The notes: a model not told the origin generated them from the letters alone. Positions 26,833 to 34,495 are shown, numbered from the stretch's first letter. The stretch is 64,000 bases of DNA from Alloalcanivorax venustensis ISO4 (GCF_015356855.1 NZ_ARXR01000004.1:62001-126000), one strand, 5' to 3'. Program-made: numbers and translations.

Positions 26833-27542
26833 CCGACGACACCAAGCTGAGCGCCGACAAGGTGGCCGCCTTTCTGCGCCAGAACCCGGAATTCTTCCAG
26901 CAGCGCTCCGACCTGCTGGAACTGATGCGCCTGCCGGACCCGCGCGGCCCGGCGGTTTCGCTGCTGGAGCGCCAGGCGGCGATCCTGCGCGAGCGCAACC
27001 AGGAGCTGCGTGAGCGGCTCAACGGCCTGATCGACGTGGCCCGGGAAAACGACCAGCTGTTCGAGCACACCCGCCGCCTGACCCTGGCGCTGCTGGAAGC
27101 GCGCAGCACCGACAAGCTGCTGCGCCAGCTGCTGCGCAGCCTGGAAGAGGAATTCCGCTGCGACACCGTGGCGCTGCTGCTGCACGACCGGGAAGCCAAG
27201 CTGCTCGGCGAAGTGCGCAAACAGGTGCGCTTCGTCGACCCGGACGACCTGCCGCAGCCGCTGGCGCCGCTGCTGCGTACCGGCAAGGCGGTGTGCGGCG
27301 TGCTGCGCGGCGAGGAGCTGAAAGCACTGTTTCAGGACCAGGCCGAGCAGGTGCGCTCCGCCGCCGTGGTGCCGCTGGAGCACAACGGCCGGCTCGGCAT
27401 TCTCGCCATCGGCAGCCGCGACGCCATGCATTTCCGCAGCTCCATGGGCACCCTGTTCATCACCCATATCGGTCAGGTGCTCAGCCGCCGGCTGGTGGAC
27501 GTCAGCCGGCCGGCCTCGCCGCGCCAGGCGCAACGTGCCTGA
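26829..27542 (+). CDS. DUF484 family protein
   Basis: A 237-residue cytoplasmic protein of the DUF484 family, always found between dapF and xerC in Pseudomonas-type genomes. It opens with AAFLRQNPEFFQQRSDLLELMRLPDP, then a coiled coil (about residues 45-90). A GAF-like domain follows (about 95-230, FRCDTVALLLHDREAKLLGEV to MGTLFITHIGQVLSRRL). The function is unknown; a GAF fold suggests ligand or partner binding. It overlaps dapF by four bases and xerC by eight. Confidence 0.88.
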   Translation: MTDDTKLSADKVAAFLRQNPEFFQQRSDLLELMRLPDPRGPAVSLLERQAAILRERNQELRERLNGLIDVARENDQLFEHTRRLTLALLEARSTDKLLRQLLRSLEEEFRCDTVALLLHDREAKLLGEVRKQVRFVDPDDLPQPLAPLLRTGKAVCGVLRGEELKALFQDQAEQVRSAAVVPLEHNGRLGILAIGSRDAMHFRSSMGTLFITHIGQVLSRRLVDVSRPASPRQAQRA

Positions 27543-28437
27543 GCGCGGCGACGACACCCTCACCGCCTTCGTGCGCCACCTGGCCAGCGAACGGCGGCTG
27601 TCCCCGCATACCGTCAAACACTACCGGCGCGACCTGGAACGGGCGGCGCCCCATCTGCCGCCCTGGACCCAAGTCACGGTGCACGACGTGCGCGCCCTGG
27701 TGGCGCGGTTGCACCGCCAGGGTCTGGGCGGGCGCAGCCTGCAGCGTCTGCTCTCCACCCTGCGCACCTTCTATACCTGGATGAATCGCGAAGGGCTGGC
27801 CCGGGACAACCCGGCGCTGGACGTGCGCGCGCCGAAAAGCGGCCGGCGCCTGCCCAAGGCCCTGGACGCGGACCAGACCCGCCAGCTGCTCGACGCGGAA
27901 GGCGGCGAAGGCCCCCTGGGGCTGCGCGACCAGGCAATGCTGGAACTGCTGTACGCCTGCGGCCTGCGCCTGGCGGAGCTGATCAGCCTCAACCTGGACA
28001 GCATCGACCTGGCCGGCGCCCAGCTGGTGGTCACCGGCAAGGGCAACAAGACCCGCTGGCTGCCGGTGGGCACCTCGGCGCTGAACGCGGTGCGCGCCTG
28101 GCTGAAAGCCCGCCCCCTGTTCACCGCCGACGCCGACGAGCCGGCCCTGTTCCTGAGCCGGCGCGGGCGGCGCATCAGCCCCTCCAGCGTGCAGCAGCGG
28201 CTGCGCCGGGCGGCGCTGGCCCGGGGCCTGGACGACAACCTGCATCCGCACAAGCTGCGCCACTCTTTCGCCACCCATGTGCTGGAGTCCTCCGGCGACC
28301 TGCGCGCGGTGCAGGAGCTGCTCGGCCACGCCAACCTGAGCACCACCCAGGTCTATACCCACCTGGATTTCCAGCACCTGGCCAGGATCTACGACGGCGC
28401 CCACCCCCGTGCCCAGCGGCGCGAGGAAGACGACTGA
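27535..28437 (+). CDS. xerC: Tyrosine recombinase XerC
   Basis: XerC with XerD resolves chromosome dimers at dif near the division septum. The 300-residue product has the N-terminal SAM-like DNA-binding domain (residues 8-95) and the catalytic domain. Active-site residues are visible: Arg in ACGLRLAELISL (about 144), His-x-x-Arg in PHKLRHSFATHVLESSG (about 241-244), HANLSTTQ, and the nucleophile Tyr in VYTHLD (about 273). Translation starts with GTG at 27535, overlapping DUF484. Its fixed place in the dapF cluster argues for the housekeeping XerC rather than an element integrase. Confidence 0.95.
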   Translation: MPERGDDTLTAFVRHLASERRLSPHTVKHYRRDLERAAPHLPPWTQVTVHDVRALVARLHRQGLGGRSLQRLLSTLRTFYTWMNREGLARDNPALDVRAPKSGRRLPKALDADQTRQLLDAEGGEGPLGLRDQAMLELLYACGLRLAELISLNLDSIDLAGAQLVVTGKGNKTRWLPVGTSALNAVRAWLKARPLFTADADEPALFLSRRGRRISPSSVQQRLRRAALARGLDDNLHPHKLRHSFATHVLESSGDLRAVQELLGHANLSTTQVYTHLDFQHLARIYDGAHPRAQRREEDD

Positions 28438-28462
28438 CCCGCAACCCCTTATTATTGAGCCC

Positions 28463-29170
28463 ATGACCGGACTGAAACTGATCACCTTCGACCTGGACAA
28501 CACCCTGTGGCCGGTGGACGAGGTGATACGGCAGGCGGAAAAGACCTGCAGCGACTGGATCGCCGAGCACCACCCCTCGGCCGCCGCCGCGCTCACCGCG
28601 GAGCGGGTGCGCACGGTGCGCGACGAGCTGGTGCGCGCGCATCCGGATTACCTCAACAACCTGACCCGCCTGCGCCGCGACGCCATGGCCCGGGCCTTCA
28701 TCGACGCCGGTTTCAAGGAAAAGGAAGCGCGCCACATCGCCGCCGACGCCTTTCAGGTGTTCCACGACGCCCGCAACCGGGTGACGTTCTTTCCCGGCGC
28801 CCTGGAGGTGCTGGAAACCCTGGCGGACAGCTACACCCTGGGGGCGCTCAGCAACGGCAACGCCGACCTCAAGCGGATCGGCATCCGCGAGCTGTTCGGC
28901 TTCCACCACTCCGCCGAGAGCATCGGCCGGCGCAAGCCGGACCCGGACATGTTCCAGGCCGCCCTGCAGAGCGCCGGCGTGCGGCCCGAGCAGGCGTTGC
29001 ACGTGGGCGACCACCCGGTGGAAGACGTGGACGCGGCCCGCCAGCACGGCTTCCACGCGGTGTGGGCCAACCTGATCGACCTGCGCTGGCCCGGCGACCT
29101 GGACAAACCCGAGCACCATATTCACCATCTGCGCGAACTGACCGACCTGCTGCCCCTGTTCGATGACTGA
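28463..29170 (+). CDS. HAD-family phosphatase (YigB-like)
   Basis: A 235-residue haloacid-dehalogenase hydrolase. Motif I is FDLDNTLWP, motif II GALSNGNADL, motif III GRRKPDPDMF and motif IV VGDHPVEDVDAA. A helical cap lies between I and II. It resembles E. coli YigB, a flavin-mononucleotide and sugar-phosphate phosphatase found in the same dapF-xerC-yigB order. The ATG at 28463 gives the standard start; an upstream ATG at 28409 overlaps xerC. Substrate is inferred from the neighbourhood only. Confidence 0.88.
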   Translation: MTGLKLITFDLDNTLWPVDEVIRQAEKTCSDWIAEHHPSAAAALTAERVRTVRDELVRAHPDYLNNLTRLRRDAMARAFIDAGFKEKEARHIAADAFQVFHDARNRVTFFPGALEVLETLADSYTLGALSNGNADLKRIGIRELFGFHHSAESIGRRKPDPDMFQAALQSAGVRPEQALHVGDHPVEDVDAARQHGFHAVWANLIDLRWPGDLDKPEHHIHHLRELTDLLPLFDD

Positions 29171-29194
29171 CGCCAACAACTGAAGCCGAGACCC

Positions 29195-29512
29195 ATGACC
29201 GATACCCGCGGCCAACTGAAGACCCTGCTAGACGACATGCAGAGCGAACTGCAAACCCTGGGACTGTGGGAAGGCCACCCCCCGGAACCGGAAGCGTTCG
29301 AAAGCAGCACGCCGTTCTTCGCCGACCGCATGGATTTCAGCCAGTGGCTGCAGTGGGTGTTCATCGCCCGCTTCCGCGCCCTGCTCGCCGAGCAGCATCC
29401 GCTACCGGCGCAGTGCGACGTGGCCCCCATGGCCGAGGAAGCCCTCAAGGAGTTCCCCCAGGACACCGATAACCTGGTGGCCCTGCTGGCCGAGTTCGAC
29501 GACCACTTCTAA
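29195..29512 (+). CDS. YqcC family protein (DUF446)
   Basis: A 105-residue soluble protein of the YqcC/DUF446 family, small helical proteins of unknown function often near truC. The typical centre FFADRMDFSQWLQWVFIARFRALL is present (positions about 29320-29390). It follows the HAD gene by 24 bases and is probably the operon's last gene. Its stop overlaps the stop of the convergent HemS-like gene by four bases. Confidence 0.82.
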   Translation: MTDTRGQLKTLLDDMQSELQTLGLWEGHPPEPEAFESSTPFFADRMDFSQWLQWVFIARFRALLAEQHPLPAQCDVAPMAEEALKEFPQDTDNLVALLAEFDDHF

Positions 29513-30492
29513 GCCATCCGCTGACCAGGGGCGCCTTCGCGGATCAGGCTGTCGGCGAGCAGCGCCAGCCAGGCGTCTTCGTCGTCGCCGGCGGACAGGG
29601 TCCACAGCCAGCGGCCCTGGGCGTCGAGCCCTTCCAGGGCGGTGACCACGCGGCCGGGCCCGGGCCGGCGCAGCCGCCAGACACTGGCCACCCGGCCCAT
29701 ATCCAGCGACACCAGCACACCGTTGTGGGCCAGATGGCAGTGGCCCTTCTGCCAGCGCGGCGGCGACCAGGGCGCGCTCAGACACAGGCGCACGCCGTTG
29801 TTGCCGGTGCATACGGTGAAGGCGCGCCGGCGCTGGCCGGCCAGCGCCAGCAGCGCCGGCACCGTTTCCATGCGCACCGGGCAGGCGAACTTATCGCGCA
29901 CCGCCTGGTAAAGCACCTGGCGGCGGTCGCCGAGGCCGGCCATCAGGTCGCGGAAGCCGTCGTCATCCAGTTGCGACCACTGCCGCTCCAGCTCGGCCAC
30001 CGCCGGCGAGGCGGCCCGACGGTCGCGGCGCGGCGGCGGCGCGCCCAGCTGGCGCTGGTCCGGATGCAGCATCGCGCAGACCAGTTCCTCGAACGCCAGC
30101 CCGCCGGTTTCCGGCGCCACCGCCATCTGCTGCACCGGTGCTCTGTAGCGGTCGAAGAACAGCAGGCTGCGCGCCGGCAGGTCGGCCACCGGCGCCAGCA
30201 CCGCCATCACCGAATGCCACAGGGGCAGGTTCAACTGCTGGCTGAGCCGGCACTGCTCGCCGCGGGATTCCAGGCAGGCCTCCTCGTCCAGCAGGGTGGG
30301 ATAGCGCATCGACTGGGACACCCGCGCCCCGTCGGCGAAGGTGGTGACCACCAGCGCGCCGAGCCGGTAGAGCCCCTTGAGGATGGCCAGCGGCTCGTCC
30401 TGCAGACGCAGCACCCGGTCGCCAAGGGCGGCGCGGCAGTGATGAAAAGTGGTGGAAACGTCGTTGGCGGACGCCAGAGTGGTGACCGTCAC
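29509..30492 (-). CDS. HemS/HmuS-like hemin-handling protein
   Basis: A 327-residue cytoplasmic protein resembling hemin-degrading factors (HemS/ChuS/HmuS). The C-terminal repeat is recognisable: an FTVCTGNNGVRLCLSAPW segment, then CHLAHNGVLVSLDMGRVASVW and RVVTALEGLDAQGRWLWTL. The N-terminal repeat is more diverged. Family members bind heme and release its iron or shuttle it. Translation starts with GTG at 30492 behind a perfect AGGAGGT ribosome site. It lies 82 bases after hemP, downstream of a Fur-box promoter, so iron-repressed expression is likely. No TonB receptor or heme ABC transporter is adjacent. The family call is by remembered pattern and should be profile-checked. Confidence 0.72.
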   Translation of the reverse strand: MTVTTLASANDVSTTFHHCRAALGDRVLRLQDEPLAILKGLYRLGALVVTTFADGARVSQSMRYPTLLDEEACLESRGEQCRLSQQLNLPLWHSVMAVLAPVADLPARSLLFFDRYRAPVQQMAVAPETGGLAFEELVCAMLHPDQRQLGAPPPRRDRRAASPAVAELERQWSQLDDDGFRDLMAGLGDRRQVLYQAVRDKFACPVRMETVPALLALAGQRRRAFTVCTGNNGVRLCLSAPWSPPRWQKGHCHLAHNGVLVSLDMGRVASVWRLRRPGPGRVVTALEGLDAQGRWLWTLSAGDDEDAWLALLADSLIREGAPGQRMA

Positions 30493-30574
30493 AGCGGACC
30501 TCCTGGGGTAACAGGGTGTGGGCAGCTGGCGTCGGCTGGCGTTCCACAGTCAGGGAGAACGGGGGAGCCTTCTG

Positions 30575-30775
30575 CTATTTGGTGAGGATCAACCGGTTGT
30601 TGGCGGTGCGGCGCAGCAAATAGCGTTCGCCGCCGTGCTCGATCCACAGCTTGCCGTCACGGTTGAGCAGCGCCACGCTGGTCGCCACGCTGTCGTCACT
30701 GATGGCGATGCTGCGGCCTTGCTTGGCCACGGTGGGGGCGCTCGCTTGGCGGGGGGCAACGGTTCCTTGAGTCAT
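30575..30775 (-). CDS. hemP: Hemin uptake protein HemP
   Basis: A 66-residue protein whose last ~25 residues match the HemP family (KLWIEHGGERYLLRRTANN followed by RLILTK). HemP/HmuP is a small positive regulator or helper of heme uptake genes, typically first in Fur-regulated heme operons. A strong ribosome site (AGGAGAA) precedes the ATG at 30775. The N-terminal half is low-complexity and family-variable. It is followed by the HemS-like gene. Confidence 0.88.
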   Translation of the reverse strand: MTQGTVAPRQASAPTVAKQGRSIAISDDSVATSVALLNRDGKLWIEHGGERYLLRRTANNRLILTK

Positions 30776-30812
30776 GACGCTTCTCCTTGAGTTTCGTGGC
30801 TCGAAAGAATAT

Positions 30813-30848
30813 GAGAATGATTATCATTAATTAATCCGATACCGTCAA
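30813..30848 (-). promoter_or_regulatory. Fur box overlapping the hemP promoter
   Basis: On the minus strand, TTGACG (30848-30843), a 17-base spacer and GATAAT (30825-30820) form a strong sigma70 promoter. A Fur-box-like sequence (about 30831-30813, ATTAATGATAATCATTCTC) covers the -10 box, close to the GATAATGATAATCATTATC consensus. Repression of hemP and the HemS-like gene by iron-loaded Fur is expected. Confidence 0.85.
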
Positions 30849-30957
30849 GCACCCTGGCACGGTGAGCAAACAATTTTTAACAGCGGGCGACTCAAAGGCC
30901 CCGCTTTGGCGACCGGCGGCTATGGAGCTTGTCGCTCCAAGCGCCTAGACTGGCCCT

Positions 30958-31476
30958 ATGAATACAGCTATCGCCTCAAAAGCCATCGAAACGCCCCAGG
31001 AAAAGCTGGCGGCGATCCTCGACAGCCATCAGCCGCGCAGTCTGCTGACCGTCAGTCTCAACCCCGTGCCCGTCGCCCAACACTGGTGCGACGATCACGA
31101 TTGCGAGTTGATCAGCATTCAGGAGCTGGACCCGTTCAAACAGTTGGAAGCCGTGCGCCGGGTGGATATGGCGGTGGTCGCCGACCAGCTTGAATACATG
31201 AACCAGAAGGACGGCGAAGCCCTGCTCGGCCTGCTGCGCAACCTGCACACCGATTCCATGGTGGCGGTGTACCAGCCGCGCCTGGCGCCGGAAAAACTGC
31301 GCTGGCCGCACAACGGTTTCCTGGCTCTGGGCTGCCGCGAGGAAGGTCACTTCGCCCAGGACGGCCGCGAGCTGGATATCTACAGCTACGATCTGGACGA
31401 CTATAATTTCCGCCGCCAATGGAATAACCCGCGCTTCTGGGCCAACCCGGAGCACTGGGGAAAATACTGGTGGTAA
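30958..31476 (+). CDS. Conserved small protein (possibly DUF6231)
   Basis: A 172-residue soluble protein that I recognise only tentatively as DUF6231. It lacks a signal peptide and membrane segments. The middle (LLTVSLNPVPVAQHW, DMAVVADQLEYMNQKDG, SMVAVYQPRLAPEKL) looks like an alpha/beta Rossmann-type domain. The C-terminus is strikingly aromatic (NFRRQWNNPRFWANPEHW then GKYWW). The next gene starts seven bases downstream, so the two are co-transcribed. No function can be assigned. Confidence 0.7.
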   Translation: MNTAIASKAIETPQEKLAAILDSHQPRSLLTVSLNPVPVAQHWCDDHDCELISIQELDPFKQLEAVRRVDMAVVADQLEYMNQKDGEALLGLLRNLHTDSMVAVYQPRLAPEKLRWPHNGFLALGCREEGHFAQDGRELDIYSYDLDDYNFRRQWNNPRFWANPEHWGKYWW

Positions 31477-31483
31477 GCCGCTC

Positions 31484-32155
31484 TTGATCCTTCAGCGCCT
31501 CAAAGAATCACTCTATTTCTGGCGCCGCCATCTGGCGGCGCTGTTCGTTATCAGCGCGCCCTTCGCGCTGATCGGCGAGGCGTTTCAATGGCTGGTGGGG
31601 CCGGTGATCGTCAACGACGCCGGCGGCCAGGTGGTGGGCTTCAACGCGGCCAGCATGCTGTTTCTGATGATGCTGCGGCCGCTCGCCGAGGGCGCGCTGA
31701 TCTTTCAGTTGTCGATCATTCAGCGCGGTGACGGCCAGGGCCCCTGGCACAGTATTCTTGCCGCCTTTCTGCGCTTTCCCTATCTGCTGGGCACCTACTT
31801 CCTGATGGCCCTGGCGGTGTCGGTGGGCTGGATGCTGCTGTTCTTCCCGGCGTTCTGGATCTACGCCCGGCTGTGCTTCGCGCCATTCCGGGTGATGCTG
31901 CGCGGTGACACACCCCTCAACGCCCTGCGCACCGCCTTTACCCGCAGCGGGCCCTGCCAATGGCACCTGCTGGCGGCGATCCTGCTGGCCGGCACCCTGG
32001 TGTTCGCCGTGGCCGGCTTCACCAACAGCCTGTTGGTGGGTGTGCTCGGCGACCATCCCGGTGTGCTGCTGGTGGCCAGCCTGGTGGTGAGCCTGGCCGC
32101 CACCCTGGTCAACGTGGTGGCGTTTCGCTTCTGGACCCTGCACGACCAGGACTGA
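31484..32155 (+). CDS. YciC-like integral membrane protein
   Basis: A 223-residue inner-membrane protein with about five or six hydrophobic segments and no signal peptide. The N-terminus (LKESLYFWRRHLAALFVISAPFALIGEAF) and the FFPAFWIYARLCFAPF segment resemble YciC/UPF0259-type membrane proteins of unknown role. Translation probably begins at TTG (31484), seven bases after the previous stop; there is no in-frame ATG nearby. Its last 47 bases overlap the 3' end of the convergent methylase gene, unusual for a core gene and consistent with later arrival of the methylase. Confidence 0.7.
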   Translation: MILQRLKESLYFWRRHLAALFVISAPFALIGEAFQWLVGPVIVNDAGGQVVGFNAASMLFLMMLRPLAEGALIFQLSIIQRGDGQGPWHSILAAFLRFPYLLGTYFLMALAVSVGWMLLFFPAFWIYARLCFAPFRVMLRGDTPLNALRTAFTRSGPCQWHLLAAILLAGTLVFAVAGFTNSLLVGVLGDHPGVLLVASLVVSLAATLVNVVAFRFWTLHDQD

Positions 32156-33518
32156 CCAGCCGCCAGGCCCGAAACCCTTCCTCACTGCCCAACGCCTCGG
32201 CCGCCCGGCGCAGCCGCTCGCGGGTGATGTCGGCGATGGTCGGCCAGCGCGGCTCGCCGGTGGCGTCGCCGCGCTGCACCAGCAGGAAGCGGCGGCCGCC
32301 GCCGTCGGCGAGATTCTCGGCGAGCACCGCATGGCCGGTGCTGCCGCTGCCGGCGAAAAAATCCAGCACCAGATCACCGGGACCGGTGGCCAGCCGCAAC
32401 AGAAAGCGCAGCAAGGCGGTGGGTTTCGGGTAGGTGAACGGCACCCGGGCGCCGAACAACGCCTGCAGTTCCCGGGTGCCGCTGCGCGCGGTGCCGAAGG
32501 CGGCGCCGTCCAGCCAGGTGGTGGCCACCTCGCCGTAGGGCTGCTTTTCCTTCAGGAACACCTTGAGCTGCGGCCGGGCGCGCCCGCTCCGACCGAACAG
32601 AATGCGGCCGTCGGCCTGCAGCTCGGCGAAGCGCTCCGGCCCGGTCCGCCAGCACCGTCCGGGCGGCGGCTGGAACACCTCGCCGGTGAGCGGATTGGTG
32701 ATCGGATAGGTCAGCGCCGGACGCACGTTGGGGGCGTCGAACGGATCCGCCTTCCAGGGCCCGCGCGGGTCGTTATCCGGATTGTGGTAGCGCCCCGCCC
32801 GCACCGCCACCGGGTAGGCGGCGAAGCCCGGCAGGGAACGCCACAGCGCCTCGTTGGCGGCGGTGAGCCGGCGCTGGGCCTGACGCCGCCGCCGTGCGTA
32901 GGCGACCACGTATTCGTGCTGCACGCAGAGGTCGGTGTCGTTCTGGCGCGAGGTGCGCGACTGCCAGGCGAACATGGCGACGAAATTGGCGGCGCCGAAG
33001 ATTTCGTCGAGCACCAGCCGCAGGGTGTGCACCTCGTGGTCGTCGATGCTGACGAACAGCACCCCGTCGTCGCGCAGCAGCTCCCGGGCCAGCACCAGGC
33101 GCGGATAGATCATGTTCAGCCAGGGCCCGTGCCGGCGCCCTTCGTCGTCGGCGGCGCCGGGGCCGTCACCGCGACGGGCGCGGAAATTATCCTCGTACAG
33201 GAAGTCGCCGCCGGTGTTGTAGGGCGGGTCGATGTAGATCATCTTCACCCGCTTCAGATAGCGTTTTCGCAAACGCTTGAGCACCGGCAGGTTGTCGCCC
33301 TCGATCACGCCGTGGGGCATCCGGGCGGCCTCCAGGCTCGCTTCCGGGCAGGGTTTGAGCACCGCCGCCGCCGGGCTTCGCAGCGCCGCCAGCATCGCCG
33401 CTTTGCCCGGCCAGCTGAGCTGGTAGGCCTCCACGGCCCCCGCATCCCAGCGGCCGGTCTCTTCGGGGTCCCGCAATGCCAGCGTTTCCATGGCATCCCG
33501 CCGTTGTTGCTCGTCCAT
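32109..33518 (-). CDS. Type III Mod-like DNA adenine methyltransferase (orphan)
   Basis: A 469-residue beta-class amino-methyltransferase, with the catalytic motif before the SAM motif: MIYIDPPYNTGGDFLYEDN (about residue 96) and DLVLDFFAGSGSTGHAV (about residue 386). It has FVSIDDHEVHTLRLVLDEIFG and FAWQSRTSRQNDTDLCVQHEYVVAYAR, typical of type III Mod subunits and related N6-adenine methylases. It is shorter than most Mod proteins (about 550-650), implying a small target-recognition region. No Res helicase-nuclease lies on either side. It is transcribed divergently from an XRE regulator across a palindromic control region. Recognition sequence and role (orphan epigenetic regulator or anti-restriction) are unknown. 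Confidence 0.85.
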   Translation of the reverse strand: MDEQQRRDAMETLALRDPEETGRWDAGAVEAYQLSWPGKAAMLAALRSPAAAVLKPCPEASLEAARMPHGVIEGDNLPVLKRLRKRYLKRVKMIYIDPPYNTGGDFLYEDNFRARRGDGPGAADDEGRRHGPWLNMIYPRLVLARELLRDDGVLFVSIDDHEVHTLRLVLDEIFGAANFVAMFAWQSRTSRQNDTDLCVQHEYVVAYARRRRQAQRRLTAANEALWRSLPGFAAYPVAVRAGRYHNPDNDPRGPWKADPFDAPNVRPALTYPITNPLTGEVFQPPPGRCWRTGPERFAELQADGRILFGRSGRARPQLKVFLKEKQPYGEVATTWLDGAAFGTARSGTRELQALFGARVPFTYPKPTALLRFLLRLATGPGDLVLDFFAGSGSTGHAVLAENLADGGGRRFLLVQRGDATGEPRWPTIADITRERLRRAAEALGSEEGFRAWRLVSPGRAGSRSETPPR

Positions 33519-33542
33519 TCCCTATTCATGCCCTTGCAGAAC

Positions 33543-33643
33543 CCCTCTGCGCAAAGTATAAACATAGGGATTAGCGCATAAGCAATGGATATATATTGCT
33601 TATGCGCAAACCGCAAAGTATAAAAACCCGCAAGCGCAGAGGG
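33543..33643. promoter_or_regulatory. Divergent methylase/XRE control region with nested palindromes
   Basis: Outer perfect 10-base arms (CCCTCTGCGC at 33543-33552 and its complement at 33634-33643) enclose inner perfect 13-base arms (33574-33586 and 33595-33607) with an 8-base spacer. Two TTGC-N6-GCAA-type sites (33572-33585, TAGC variant, and 33596-33609) have centres 24 bp apart. GCAAAGTATAAA occurs twice (33551 and 33613). A rightward promoter, TTGCTT (33596-33601), 17 bases, TATAAA (33619-33624), overlaps the operator. A leftward TATACT (33561-33556) with a TTGCTT 19 bases away overlaps it too. Occupancy could block both genes. Confidence 0.75.
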
Positions 33644-33650
33644 AATTGCA

Positions 33651-33965
33651 ATGATGGATGTAGGCAGCATTCTTAGAGAGCAGCGCCGGAACCGTAACGA
33701 AACGCTGCAAGTGGTAGCGGCCCGTGCCCACACCGACGCCGGCAACCTGTCGCGTATCGAACGCAACAAGCAGCAACTGACCGTGGTGCAGCTGGTGCGG
33801 CTTTGCGACGCCCTGGGGCTGCCGCTGGACGAATTCGCCCGGCGGCTGGACGCGGTGCGGATCAAACCGCGCCGGGTTCGCGACCCCGGCGGTCAGTACG
33901 AAACCGCCCGGCGGCGCCTGGCCCTGGGCCTGCCGGTGCTGACCGGCGGTCGCCGGCAAGCCTGA
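33651..33965 (+). CDS. XRE-family regulator 1 of the methylase module
   Basis: A 104-residue helix-turn-helix protein (Cro/C1 type). The HTH spans residues 5-65, with GSILREQRRNRNETLQVVAARA and recognition-helix region TDAGNLSRIERNKQQ. A short Arg-rich tail follows. The ATG at 33651 sits seven bases after AGAGGG; a second ATG directly follows. It is divergent from the methylase and resembles C (controller) proteins of restriction-modification systems in size and place. It is clearly paralogous to the regulator at 34133 (shared TDAGNLSRIERN and RLCDAL). Autoregulation through the operator pair is inferred. Confidence 0.85.
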   Translation: MMDVGSILREQRRNRNETLQVVAARAHTDAGNLSRIERNKQQLTVVQLVRLCDALGLPLDEFARRLDAVRIKPRRVRDPGGQYETARRRLALGLPVLTGGRRQA

Positions 33966-34049
33966 CGCCGGCGGGCCGCCGGCCCGGCGTTTCGACAACG
34001 CCACAACGGCATTACGACTTGCGCCGATTCAACCTCAACGCCCCGCTAT

Positions 34050-34087
34050 TTGCTAATACGCAATACCGGTAATTTGCGCTATTGCAA
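34050..34087 (+). promoter_or_regulatory. Operator pair before XRE regulator 2
   Basis: Two TTGC-N6-GCAA sites, 34050-34063 (TTGCTAATACGCAA) and 34074-34087 (TTGCGCTATTGCAA), have centres exactly 24 bp apart, as in the methylase/XRE1 control region. They are separated by ACCGGT-containing DNA. No convincing -35/-10 pair is seen for the downstream gene. Confidence 0.7.
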
Positions 34088-34132
34088 TTAACACATTGAG
34101 GAGGCAAGAGCGCATTCCGAATACTGGGCGGC

Positions 34133-34486
34133 ATGGATATCGGCGGCATTCTCAAAGCAAGGCGCGTGCGCAGGGACGAAACCCTCGAGGACGTGGCGTT
34201 TCGGGCGGGCACCGACGCGGGCAATCTGTCGCGCATCGAACGCAACCGGCAGGATGTGTCGGTGCAGCGTCTCGGGCGTCTTTGCGATGCCCTGGAGATG
34301 TCGCTCACCGAACTGTTCGAGGAACTGGAAGGCAAGGCCAAGACGCCGCATCTGCGCGATCCGGCCAGCGCCTTCGACAAGGACACCCGCCAACTGATCG
34401 AGCTGTCCGACAAACTCAACACTAACGGGCGCCGTCTACTGGTGGACCTGGCCGCCCGCCTCGCCGAGACCAAAGGGCTCTACTGA
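34133..34486 (+). CDS. XRE-family regulator 2 of the methylase module
   Basis: A 117-residue helix-turn-helix protein paralogous to the one at 33651 (GGILKARRVRRDETLEDVAF, TDAGNLSRIERNRQD, RLCDALEMSLTELFEEL). It has a longer C-terminal helical part (about residues 68-117) that could dimerise. The ATG at 34133 has only a weak ribosome site. A strong GAGGAGG lies 29 bases upstream with no in-frame start at the right distance, so translation may begin unusually. It has its own operator pair. It ends ten bases before the stop of convergent folA. Confidence 0.82.
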   Translation: MDIGGILKARRVRRDETLEDVAFRAGTDAGNLSRIERNRQDVSVQRLGRLCDALEMSLTELFEELEGKAKTPHLRDPASAFDKDTRQLIELSDKLNTNGRRLLVDLAARLAETKGLY

Positions 34487-34495
34487 ACCCGCCCC

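Noticed and set aside
27535-28437. XerC as integrase of a mobile element
   Set aside because: It lies in the conserved dapF-DUF484-xerC-yigB order and has no att sites or cargo; it is the housekeeping recombinase.
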